Below are positions 1 through 10,388 of a stretch of DNA of 64,000 nucleotides, piece after piece. The stretch's first letter is position 1, and each line of letters begins with the position of its first letter. Origin of the DNA: Ampelocalamus luodianensis (taxonomy: Eukaryota > Streptophyta > Magnoliopsida > Poales > Poaceae). The position numbers were made by a program, and so were the translations under genes. The notes under the pieces are model-generated. The model had not been told where the DNA came from and did no database searches. It saw nothing but the letters and a program-made list of their open reading frames with translations. The stretch lies in assembly GCA_036346255.1 (NCBI GenBank), contig CM070623.1, positions 6,738,407 to 6,802,406 on the forward strand, in the 5' to 3' direction.

Positions 1-1019
1 CATAATCTGGCCTTGTTACTCTTTTATAGATTCTATACTTCCTTAGTCTGTGTACACAATGTAGTTGGACAAATAGTGTGAAGTAGGGGGAGTATTTATT
101 GTACATATATTATAGATAAACTGCAGAAAGAAGGTCAATGCATGCTTGTATTTGGTCTAAAAAAAATCAACATCCAGGAAACTCATTTTGTAACTCTATG
201 CTAATGTTTTCCCAACAGTTTTTTGACTTTAATAACTCAAGAAACCTTCAAATATGAAAGACTAGACTGAATAAACCTTCAAATTTGAAAGACCAGCCTC
301 AAGAAGCAAGACAATTACAAGAGTTCATTGATTCATAATGTTTTGCTTAATGGAAAAATTCTAGAAGAGAAGGTGTGCATAAGGCCATAGCACATCAATG
401 TAGGTACCAGAAATAATGCAAAGTGCTCAGATGTCATTACTGCATTAAAACCAACCACAGGTACTAAGGCTGGTAGAAGTGTTCCCAATATAATCTGCAA
501 AGTGATTAATTGATCGAATAAGGTCATTTTCCAGACAAATAGTACTACCCTTGTTCAGTAACATTCGTTTTGCTTTATGTGTTCAAATTCTAGAAAGAAG
601 AGCATAAGCTTATGCACTTACAAGGGGAGCATATGCAATGTAAAGTCGGGAAGATTAACGACCAGTTACAATGCACAAGAGCACATGCATTGGGATAAGG
701 TTGATGAGGAATTTGTAGGCTCCCCAAGAACAGACCTGGAAAAGGCTAGTACATGGTTATAAAATTCATTTGAAAATCATGGATCAAAACTAACAAGTTT
801 ACTATGTAGAAATATGAGAGAGCATTCAGCGTTGCATAGAAGAGTGATCCTGTGTTCAGTGTCTGTATATCATTTGCAAACAAGTCAGTGCATAATGCTA
901 TGTTTAAAAGAGGCAAAAATGGAAAAGGCATCCTGTGCACCACCATTGCCTTTACATATAGATAAAATGTGAATATCAAGGCAAATATTGCTACAGCTGT
1001 ACTTGAAAAGTGTCTATTT
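1..1019. other. AT-rich intergenic sequence, nothing identified
   Basis: No coding region, repeat boundary or RNA gene could be supported here. Open frames are short and look random, with no family signature. A near-repeat of about 25 bp containing AACCTTCAAAT occurs at about 241 and 273. Confidence 0.5.
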
Positions 1020-1350
1020 GATCAGGTAAGGACGACGGGCGCAACGGCTTTAACTCCAGTTGGTTGCTTGTGGGATTATGGGCATGCCAACTCGGTTATT
1101 CCCTTTTTTACTTTAAGTTTATCTTCCGCTGCAATTTATTTGTGTTATTGTTATTTAGATTGGCCGATTGGCCCTCATATGTAAAATTTGGACCTTAAGG
1201 TCCTATATGTTGAAGTTGTATTAAAGTTTCTATTCTCTTATACGATTGTGTATGGATGTGAATGCAATGTTGTATTAGGATATGTGCATGTTAGCCACTG
1301 ATCCTTGGGAGCTAACATGAGACGCATATCCGGACACTTGGAATCATTTT
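1020..1350 (+). repeat. Diverged remnant of the 3' part of a gypsy LTR
   Basis: Read on the plus strand, this stretch follows the same order of landmarks as the sense strand of the large LTRs at 34318-38953 and 39594-40706. They are a GGCCGATTGGCC-like segment, GTGTATGGATGTGAATGC, a TTGTATTAGGATATG segment, and CACTGATCCTTGGGAGC followed by ATGAGACGCATATCC. Identity is visibly low, so this is an old or different-family copy. No terminal TG/CA boundary or target duplication could be fixed. Confidence 0.5.
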
Positions 1351-1387
1351 CGTCTCACGTTAAGTATTGCGTTTTTAGCATAATTAC

Positions 1388-1965
1388 TTAGCTTGAAACG
1401 GATCCGATCCCGGGAGGCCTCACACACATGGGAGAGAGAAGGCCAGAGCTGGTGGTGCCGTGGTGTCGGGCAGGAGGAGATGGCTGAGAGGAGGAGGAAG
1501 AGGAGGGCAAGGACCGGAGGTGGAGAGCAGAGCGGAGGCAATGCGGTCGGAGGAGCATGGGAAAGAGAAGGCCAGAGGTGAGGTGGCGCAAGGCATGGCA
1601 GCCGGAGGCAAGGCGACGTGAGGAGTTGCGACCGTGGGTGTGCAGGATAGAGGAGGCGCAGAGGACGGCGGCTGGGAGGAGAATGTGCTCCCATCGGCAT
1701 CCCTACCACCACCGAGTCCCTCCATGTGACCCTCCTGCCACTCACTGTGAAGGCCGGTGTCCCAGCTCTAGAGGCCGCGGGCGGCTGGGGAGGAAGAGTG
1801 AGGGAGCGGCGGTGGCTGGGGGGTACCGAGGTGGCTGGGGAGGAAGACAGAGGCGACGACGGCAGAGGAAAGGAGGGGGGAGACGAAGCGAGGGAGGAGT
1901 GATGGCGCATGACGGAAGGAGTGAAAAGCCAAGAGGAGAGACCGAGAGAAACAGGCGGCATTAGC
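1388..1965. other. GC-rich, purine-biased low-complexity segment
   Basis: An abrupt GC-rich island in AT-rich surroundings, dominated by GAGGAGG/GGCGG strings on the plus strand. Both strands stay open for 135-205 codons, but the products are Pro/Ser- or Arg/Gly-rich low-complexity chains without a domain. Long GC-rich frames are expected by chance in such sequence. It may be a captured gene 5' end or part of an unrecognised DNA transposon. I do not call a gene. Confidence 0.5.
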
Positions 1966-2134
1966 TAGGGCTGGCGGCCTCGCACATGACTCCAGTTGTG
2001 CAATCCTAGCCGACCAGCGAAGATCCGACGACAGGCATGTTTTGGAGCGACGTGGCCATGGCGAGAGATATTCTTTTTCTCCGATTAATGTGGGAATTTC
2101 TTGCCATTTTACCTCTTAGGATTAATGTGGAGGC

Positions 2135-2190
2135 TTCTAGGAGAGCTTCTAATTAGTATAGATTCTAGGAGAGCTTCTAATTAGTATAGA
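2135..2190. repeat. Tandem duplication of a 28-bp unit
   Basis: Two adjacent copies (2135-2162 and 2163-2190) of a unit starting TTCTAGGAGAGCTTCTAATT and ending TAGTATAG/A, followed by an ATAT/GATA microsatellite to about 2207. Confidence 0.85.
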
Positions 2191-2202
2191 TATATATAGA
2201 TA

Positions 2203-2357
2203 GATAGATCCGTGGTTGTTTGCTTAATGACCTAACTACAGCGATTTGTCTAACTGTTTGCTAGCTGCTAGCATGTGCAACAAACATTCTCAATGAGATG
2301 CTTAGTCACATCGCATATCCTTGTGTTGGTCCCCCTACATGCTAGCTCGCCCTTTTA
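2203..2357. repeat. Duplicated segment, copy 1 (partner at 25912-26066)
   Basis: About 150 bp here matches 25912-26066 with only scattered substitutions. Shared landmarks include GTTTGCTTAATGACCTAA, TTTGCTAGCTGCTAGCA and CACATCGCATATCCTTGTG. In both copies it runs directly into the TTA target site and left end of the same DNA-element family, so the duplication includes an already inserted transposon. Confidence 0.9.
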
Positions 2358-2529
2358 GGGTGTGTGTGTAACGGTCGGGCTTTTTTGAAAAGCAGAGCTT
2401 TTCGGTTGCAGGCTCAATGGTTGGGCTTTTCTGGTTTGGTGTTTGGCTTTTAGGTAGGCTGGCTGTAACTTCTGAGATAAAAAATGTCTAAAATGCCCCT
2501 GAGGACAATAATGGCTTGTTTGATGCTGT

Positions 2530-2760
2530 TTAATGCAACTAACAACATTTAACGACATTTAACAATAATTTACAACATTTAACGATATTTAACGGTAGTT
2601 AACGACAAGTGATGATAACTAACGACATTTGACGACAGTTAACGGTAGTTATCGACAAGTGACGATAACTAACGACAACGAACGGTAGTTAACGACAAGT
2701 GACAATAACTAACAACATTTGACGACAAATTGATCGCAATTAATGTAATTAACGACAATA
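2530..2760. repeat. Degenerate tandem repeats in the DNA element
   Basis: A unit of about 40-50 bp built from AACGGTAGTTAACGACAAGT, GACGATAACTAACGAC and ATTTGACGACA recurs with variation. The same array, with different copy details, lies at 26270-26540 in the second copy of the element. Subterminal repeats are common in DNA transposons and may bind transposase, but that role is inference. Confidence 0.8.
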
Positions 2761-3736
2761 ATAAATAAATAATTATTACGACAAATAATTATTACAAAAA
2801 TAATTGAAATAAATAAACACAATAAACAATTATTGCAGTGCATAATTAATACAACAAATTATTACAGTGAATAATTAATACAAAACATTATTACAGTGAA
2901 TAATTGATACAACAAATTATTACATAAATAAATATAATTATTACTTAAATAGTTCATGCGTCCTCTACTTTTTTCCGGGCTTAGGACCAGCATCGGTAGT
3001 GTTAGACACCCCCACCCCCACCCTTACAACAAATGCAAATGCCATGTTGTGCTAGACAAATGATAATCAATGTCATAAATAAAACTCAAATTTGCACCTA
3101 GCTCACAAATGAAAGAATATATGGAAATGGAAAAAAAAACTCTGTGTATGTCCTCAGTTTCCATATATACAACATTTAATTTACACTCTTGAAACAATTT
3201 ACACTAGCCCAGAATCCATGCTAGTAGAATTTAAATTTTGATAATGCTCAGTCAGTTAGCAATTCCATGGCATACATGAGTAGAAACAATTTTAACAGCA
3301 TGAACACTAAAAAATTTAACTACTGCAATCATTATTCTGAAATTCATCTGAAGGCAATTATGGGCAATTTTTACATAGACACAAACATTGAACATTGCAA
3401 TAACAATCAGTGAAGGCAATTATGGACAATTTGTATCAATTTAGCTAGATATGTAACAGGAACATGCATTAATAGATATAATTACAATAAGAGTAACCGA
3501 ATAAATTTCTATAGATATTGAGGCATCCAGAGTTACTTCATAGTCATTGTAAACTACTTCTGAGCAAGTTTCACTGATCCTCTAGATATCAAGTACACCT
3601 TACCAACTTCAATTAGGTCATAAAACTGATCAAGCACCGAATTGAAGCATGTTGCATGAATTTTTCCACCATTGAATCAAGGAGATCAATAAGTTCCATT
3701 GCCATTGCCATGCCAAGGACTGTCAATAAGTTGATC

Positions 3737-4272
3737 CTACAATAAGTAGGAATAGCAATTCACAGAGAGGATGGAGGCAGTCGGAGGAGGAGGGGGAGGC
3801 CGACGGCGGCTTGGGAGGAGGAGGGGCAGGGCGGCTCGGGAGGTGGAGGGAGGAGGCGGTGGTGGCTCAGGAGGAGGGAGCCGGGGAGGAGAGGGACTTG
3901 GGTGGCGCGTTAGAGGACTTGGGCGGCGGGGTTGATGGAGGAGGTCGGGAAAGCAGGGGGAAGAGGGAGGTGGGCGGCCGCCGGAGGAGGAGGAGGGAGG
4001 TGGAGGAGGGCGGCCGCTGGCGGAGGAGGAGGGAGGTGGAGGAGGGCGGCGGCGGGCAAGATCCAAATCAGATCTGGATCTGGGCCGCGCTAGCGCGGGC
4101 GAGGAGGGAGGTGCAGGTGGCGGCACGGCGGCGTGGGAAGAGGGAGCTGGGGAGGAGGGCGCCAGGGAAGGAGGAGGTAGGCGGGCGGGGGAGGAGGCAG
4201 GAGGGCTAGCGGTGGAGGGAGCTGAGCGAGCAGGTGGACGGGCCAGGGGAGGGGGCTTTTATGCAATGGCAT
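3737..4272 (-). other. GC-rich gene-like block (Pro-rich frame) inside the DNA element
   Basis: On the minus strand, a TATA-like CATAAAAG at about 4257-4264 precedes a GC-rich stretch with overlapping Pro/Ser-rich frames (for example 3737-4126). The composition resembles the promoter and first exon of a grass gene and contrasts sharply with the AT-rich element around it. It could be a captured gene fragment or simple (GGA)n-type sequence. No domain is recognisable and I do not claim a protein. Confidence 0.3.
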
Positions 4273-4531
4273 TCGGCGGGTAATAACCCATGAAGTTGAG
4301 TGGCAAAGTTGGAAGGAGGGTTGTGGAAAGCCGCGGGAAGCTGCCGAAGGGTAGCTTCCGGCTTTCAGCTTTCTCCCATTGGGGTGGAAAGTGGCTTCGG
4401 CAAAAGCGGTTGCGAAAAGTCAGCCGTTTGGAACGGCTTTCGGCTTTTTCGGTCTAAAGCCAGAAGTCGAAGCCGTTCCAAACGGGCCCTTAAGCTACCT
4501 AACTTAGCTTGTGCTACTCCAGAAAGCTTCA

Positions 4532-4960
4532 ATGGGAGATCAGTCAAAGGCATATCAATTTGTTGAGCCCACGGAGCACTACGTATGTACTCCCCACCTT
4601 TTTCTCTCTCAAATAGAAGTTGTACTGTGCAAGCATGTAGATGCTATTTACGTACGTTATAATTACATTAACGGTTTTCCTGTTTGTATGTTGACTGATA
4701 TTTTCTTAAATCTCTGTCGACTTTTGTGACCACCGGATTTTTACATGTTGTTTTGTGATCCCAACTCTGATTATTTTTACGGTGGTTTGCAGGAGCGGAC
4801 AGCCGATGGCTTCTACACCGCCTGGCTTCTGGTACAGATTAATCTTATTTAATTTTCATATTTGTTTACTTTTCCAACTTGGAGTTCTTCTGTACCCCTA
4901 CGCTTATCTCTGTAGCCGCATGGGTCTGGTTGACGCATCATTACAACACCTTTTGCTTGT
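4532..4960 (+). CDS. Possible small spliced gene or gene fragment, unidentified
   Basis: An ATG at 4532 opens 17 codons (starting MGDQSKAYQF) that end at 4582 directly before a GTATGT donor. A pyrimidine-rich tract ending TTTGCAG closes the intron at 4792. The next segment, 4793-4831, continues in phase zero (ERTADGFYTAWLL) and ends before GTACAG. A further acceptor-like CTCTGTAG ends at about 4916. The following open stretch can read AWVWLTHHYNTFCL and then a stop, though its phase does not join cleanly. The splice signals and shared phase are suggestive. I do not recognise the family and the 3' structure is unresolved. Confidence 0.3.
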
Positions 4961-5740
4961 AACTCTTCTCGTATAGTTGATCATCCCCTTTGTATGTCCA
5001 TAGTTTTTTTTTCCTGATTTGGGTTTTTGTCGGACCTGAAAAATTAAGCCAGAAATTCTCATAAAAAAGCAAAACATCCTACCTTTGTTCTGGTGGCCCT
5101 AACTAAGCTAAACTATAGTACCATTAGATATTATTACTTAGAGATCGATATGTATTACCTTGTAATTAAAAACTAAAAGAGTAGATAATCTTTACAAAAT
5201 TTGTATAGGTGGCCCACTGGGATGGCAAAAGAAAATGTGATATGAAAAAAAAAGCCGACTATACTCGTGCTGTCGTGCATGCATACAAGGCTACGACATG
5301 CTTTTAATTGGTTGGTGATAATGAAAAAATAGTAGCTTAACACAACGAATTGGACCTGCCATTATGTGTCCTGTTCTGCGCGCTAGAGATAAAGAAACTA
5401 CCCAACCCCTGAAAGGATACAAATTGTGTAAAAAGAAACAGAAAAATTCTGTAGGGGCCGAGCTCCATGCTGGAGATGGGAAGGACTTCAAGTCTCAACA
5501 ACACAAAGAAGCTGCTCCATTCAATGAACTACTGAGCATTGATTGCTTCCTCAGAGCCAAACAGCTCAAAGTCATATGTTGTCATAGATACTAGCCGAGC
5601 GCCGGTTTTCAAATAAATATAATATAAGTTATTAACTTAGAAAAGCAATATTCATAAGGTAATTATCCTACAAATGAAAGTTTCATTCATAATTTGCATC
5701 TAATCAATAAGTCATATATAATTTTATCATAAGCTATAAG
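4961..5740. other. Single-copy intergenic sequence, nothing identified
   Basis: AT-rich sequence between the possible small gene and the LTR that starts at 5741. The longest frames (66-76 codons near 5290-5594) overlap on opposite strands and show no domain. Confidence 0.5.
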
Positions 5741-8732
5741 TGTAACACCCCGGCCTAACATTAAGTCCGGAATACCACTAACTGCACTAACTATTAATTT
5801 TAACTATAATTTACAAATAAATTTCAAGCAGCCCAATAACAAAATACGTCCATGGGTCACAGGAAAACAAGTATAACGATATGTCAAGCATAGATATTTA
5901 ATCTCTAGATAACCAAGTAGAAAAGTAATCTAAGAATTAAACAAAACCAACTAAATAAAGTCTTTTGAACGAATAAGCAAGTTCCAACCAATCATCTAGA
6001 GCTATTCAATGTCTATCATGTCCTAAAGGATAAACCATCACTCTATAATAAAGTTTCTCATAACAAATGAATTAAGTATTTGAGTGTATGTTGTGGTTCC
6101 AAGTGCGCTACCCCTTCCCAAACGTCGTCAACGGTCACCTAAAAACAACGGTAGAGCAAGAAGTCTATGACTCAGTAAGCACAATAATAAATAACAAACA
6201 ATGATTAATCAACAATAAACAATATCATCATCAACATCAACTATTTACTTCTCTTTGTACTTATACTAAAATATCAAATTCTCTTTTCATTAAATGCAAG
6301 ATATCTCTACTCTACATGCTCACATACTCATTTCATCGCTTATACCGGTACAACATGAGTGAATACTCGCGACAATGTTCACCCTTTCATCAAGCTAATC
6401 CTCAAAGGATTGGGGACCTCTCCACTCCTGCGGAGTTTCTACCAACGAGATAGATATATGATCACCATGATTAACTTCTCTTTATGCAATGATACACATG
6501 ATGCACAATTCATATTAATCTCATCAATTATTCCATTATCCATTATTCATGACTTCATCAAAACAATTGAAACCATAACTATTCACAAGACTTGTAATTA
6601 AACAAGGTAATAGCATATACAACATAATGGTAATGAATGATAATGAATACAACGATCAAATCACCGATCACTATCTACCTGCACTTGCCTCTTTATCCTC
6701 TCGAAGCCGGATAGTGAGACAGCGGCAAGGCACTAGAGGCCACACTCCCTGAGTAAATAATTCAAAAACACATTACCACGTCACCAAATCATTATGATAA
6801 TTGCCCTCGTATGTCTACGCAAAAATGACACCATTAACTCAATTCTACCCGACATGCTTCCCGCTGTCCTAGTAGTAAAAAAGCTCTAACTTCGCATTCT
6901 CCCTCTTCCAGCCCACTCCTCCACCCGGCCCAACCGCGCTAGCCACCGCTGCTAGCCCACGCCACCGTTGCAGCTGTGCACACTGCAGACTTTGTCTCCG
7001 TACCGCCCTCGGCGTCCAGGTCAAGCACGCGTCCCTATGCCATAAATACCTGCTCCTCATCCTCGCCTAGCCACCTCTGGTGCCCTAGTTGCCACCGCCG
7101 GGATGCCGCCAACCGTAGTTGCCCCGGTCATCTTCTTGGACACCGGCGCTGCCCTTGCCATACTGTTTCTCCGCCTTGGAATCTCCTCGAGCCATAGTAA
7201 CCGTGCCACTGGTTCCACCTCTACGTCCTCCACGTGCTCCCCTTCCCTCCCAACTCCGTCATCAGCACTCTCTCACCACCCTGAGTCTTTCCCCGCCATC
7301 CCCACCCCTATCCTCGTTGGAGCCTCACCGGCACCACCCCTCACCACTACACCACTCACGGTCACCACTGCCAAGCCGCCTTCGTCCTTCCCCCGCTCCA
7401 CCAAGACAACTCCCGAGTTCCCCCCGCTTCACTGAAGCTCAAGCGCCCAAATCCATTACGGTTCAGCCCAACCCAGTACTATTCCAGCCCAATCCAACAA
7501 TGTTCCTACCCAGCCCATTATTGTATAAACCCTAAATGAACAGTACAACTATGACTATTCATCTGGTCTAACACTATTCACTGACCTAATTTCGACATAA
7601 TATACCCATTTTGATCATTTCGAGCCCGTGAATCTCAATTTCAACTTCGTTTAGCCAAATCAAGCTCCAAATAAATCATATTCACCACCCAACTACTCTC
7701 TTTTAATTCTTTTCTGGATTTTATTTTACTTGCATGTTGTTCCCAGCTCATTCCTTGTCGAGCCCAGATATTTTATTTGGATTGTTTTATTTTGCGTTAG
7801 GTCCCGACTTCAAAAGCCAAGCTCCGGAAGACGCCAAACAAGACGAGTTATTAGCAGACTTTGTGCAAGGAGGCAAGTCGTATTCCTTTGATCTTTTTGA
7901 GCCTATATTTCATGTAATTATATTACTACTTTTATTACCGTATTTATACCAATTACTTTAATATTGAAATAATACTTTTGAATGTCATGATAAATAGATA
8001 AATCCTATTTCCCTACATACAAGCCCACCTATCCTTTGTAAGCCATATTCACCTTGATAAGTTTAGGTTACATAAAATAATAACTAGATATTTGGCTTTG
8101 TCACAAAATATGTTTATAAATTCTGGAAAGCAGTATCAGCTAATCGCAAATGGTTTTGGTGGAGAGTTGAGGGTTGTGACTAGGAGGTTGGACAACCCAA
8201 TAGACTTAATAAAAGTGAGTCGAAGGTGAGATCTGGAGGTGGACAGTCATGAGTTGGTGTTGGTCCATCGTCTCACTATAAGATAGGTAAGGACAAGAAC
8301 CTTGTACTAAGTAATAGACACAGAAATCGCTCAACCACAGGTTTGGTGATTCCAACTTGGCTTAGCAGACTGCTCTTCCGATTGAATATCTACAGGGTGA
8401 ACACGTGCTCTTGTGTGATAGAGTAGCCACAATTTTGGGGGTGGGACAGGAGTGGGCCTGAAGGGGCACTCGCTAGTCTATACAACGGTAGGCACCGTCA
8501 GCATTGGGCCGCGAGTTCCACTGTTGGTCGGTGGTCTCCCGAGGGCTGTATGGCCCAAGAACCTACCGGATAGAGGCTAAAAAGGTTGAGCAGTGAAAAT
8601 ATTTTGTTATCTCAACTCAGTGGCACGCTAACAAGTTGTGTGTATATTGCATGACAGTATGAGTTTGAGATATCTTGTTGGTAAAATTAGACAACTTGCA
8701 GAGTATAATCAATAGTATTTGGATACGTCGTG
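5741..8732 (+). mobile_element. Large gypsy-type LTR, left portion (split by a copia insertion)
   Basis: Begins TGTAACACCCCGG, typical of grass gypsy LTRs, and continues past the copia insertion at 22745-23351, where it ends GGGTCATTACA. Without the insert the LTR is about 3.6 kb. The copia target duplication TCGTG (8728-8732 and 22740-22744) proves the two parts were contiguous. No internal domain is attached on either side, so it behaves as a solo LTR. However, the flanks (ATAAG on the left, CGTCC on the right) do not match as a target duplication. A GC-rich block lies at about 6890-7440. Confidence 0.75.
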
Positions 8733-9922
8733 TTTAGAATCGTTAAAAGCAATCAAGGAGGTGAATGATTGCTGTAGAATTTTTCAGACTAACTCTCTTT
8801 TTCACTTCTGCTGTTGTCTTTTTGCCTAACTCATCCGGCTGTCACTGTGCCTGTCGTGCGCTCGCCCCCTGCACCTTTTTCTCGCCGTCTGCAACCACCT
8901 GTGTATCCTGTCGCCACTAGCACACAACCAAGCCGCCAGCGACCATCACACACGAACAAAGCTCGGCCAATGAGGCTTCACGACGTGCTTGGCAGATGAC
9001 AGAAAAAAAACTCCCTAGATCGATTTTTCTTCAAAAACTAACGCCAACAAAATCTACTTGATGTATATTCTTAGGAACTCAACCAACAGCCAAAGCATCC
9101 ATCGCATCAATCTTTTCTCATTGACTCAATCAAAAAACCTGTGCAGCAAAAGCATGACAATTTTTTATTCACTCAATCACAGAGTGGTTTCTCTAGTACA
9201 TACTCTTAATGACGCCCACAGCATGCATCTTTTCCTGTCTCCCCAGCACACATGCGAAGTTGGTGCATGCAGCCTGCACCAGCTCTTCCTTCTGCCAGAT
9301 GACGCACAAACAAAAGCACCCGCTGCAACCCAAAACTCAAAGACGTTTCTTCTGGAGATCACGCTACATGCACCGCCGCCGGCCCTAACACGACCGACGT
9401 CCCAAAACTCTAAAACCTTTTTTTTCCCAACCCTGTCCACACAGAGAACTTAAATACCTCTGTAGCCACCAACCCTAATGACCAATGTATGGCCCACTAG
9501 TACTAAGCCCCAATATGTGAACTTAACACCTAATTACAAAATTCAATCCAGTCCAATTTTGAACACTCCAAAATTGTTACGTGTCTTAGCCTTCGGACCG
9601 CACCTCCGTAGCTCCAACACACATCATCCATCTTTGATCTTTACGCGCCCCAACTCGAGTCCGACCGTCTCCTCCAGCACCCTTGATCCTTTGGACCATG
9701 ACTTCGCACAAAGCCACCTCCCGGTCACTGCCATAGACCACGATCGCCTCCGAGTTACCCTGCACATGTAAAGACCAAAACACATCTTTTTTCGGCACAA
9801 GTTCGCCCCAACTTGACCGACATAAGTCTACACACGCGCCACACGCCTCAAATAACATCAGTACCCAACATTGTCAATTATTCATCACTACAATAATCTA
9901 GACCTGGCCACATGGTCTAACA
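8733..9922 (-). repeat. 3' LTR of the gag-only copia element
   Basis: 1190 bp matching 16993-17830 plus 22407-22739. The sense-strand start is TGTTAGACC (9922 downward). The outer end is eroded (TTTAGAATCG against TGTAGGATCG in the partner). The inner edge abuts CTCCCCCTTGAT, the complement of a polypurine tract (about 9925-9936). Confidence 0.9.
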
Positions 9923-10388
9923 ATCTCCCCCTTGATGAATACATTGACAATATTTCATGATTGCATAATGAGTAATAGGAAAATGCAGAAGCTTCAAAAC
10001 AGATATAAGTGAAGAACTGAAGCCGAAAAGCCAGAAAAGCTCCCTCTCAACACAAGGGAACCAAATTTCTCCAATTTTTCTCCCCCTTTGGCAATGTAAT
10101 CATCAAGAAACATCAAAGAGAGAATAATTCTAAGAAGGAGTAATGAGAGTAAAAATCAAGAAGCTTTGTATATTATCCAAGTCACTTTGCATTGATTTAA
10201 TAGAGTAACCAAGTCATCTTTTTAGTAGAGCTATCAGAATCATATAAAGTCATATACCATATAGCAGTATCAAAACAAGTCCTTCGAATGATTAGGCAAT
10301 TGAAATTAATGACTGCATCTCAACAATGACCAAATCGCTTATAGAGAGCATAATGCGATGTCACAATGAAAAGTTAAAGCTTAAAAGT
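9923..10388. other. Internal non-coding region of the gag-only copia element
   Basis: AT-rich internal sequence between the polypurine tract and the nested solo LTR. It resumes at 13702. No pol-derived frame is recognisable. Confidence 0.6.

Larger units (their letters stand above)
2358..4489. mobile_element. Non-autonomous PIF/Harbinger-like DNA transposon
   Basis: The right end reads GTTCCAAACGGGCCC and is followed by TTA (4490-4492). The left end follows TTA (2355-2357). The left terminus of this copy is eroded (GGGTGTGTGTGTAAC), but the related copy at 26067 shows a clean GGGGTGTTTGGAAC, an imperfect inverse of the right end. A TTA duplication and GGG-type termini fit the PIF/Harbinger (Tourist) superfamily. 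No transposase frame is visible. The interior has a tandem-repeat zone (2530-2760), AT-rich filler and a GC-rich gene-like block (3760-4250). The superfamily assignment is inference. Confidence 0.6.

Noticed and set aside
1344..1964. Long overlapping ORFs (up to 205 codons) on both strands
   Set aside because: They lie in GC-rich, purine-biased sequence that stays open in several frames at once and encode low-complexity Pro/Ser or Arg/Gly chains with no domain.
1380..2192. Possible Helitron on the minus strand (TCTATACTAATT-like start near 2190)
   Set aside because: No CTRRT end preceded by a hairpin could be located at the lower-coordinate side, and the start motif lies in a local 28-bp tandem duplication.
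6976..7535. Pro/Ser/Thr-rich ORFs of 73-138 codons on the plus strand
   Set aside because: They sit in the GC-rich part of the family C LTR, overlap each other in different frames and have no recognisable domain.
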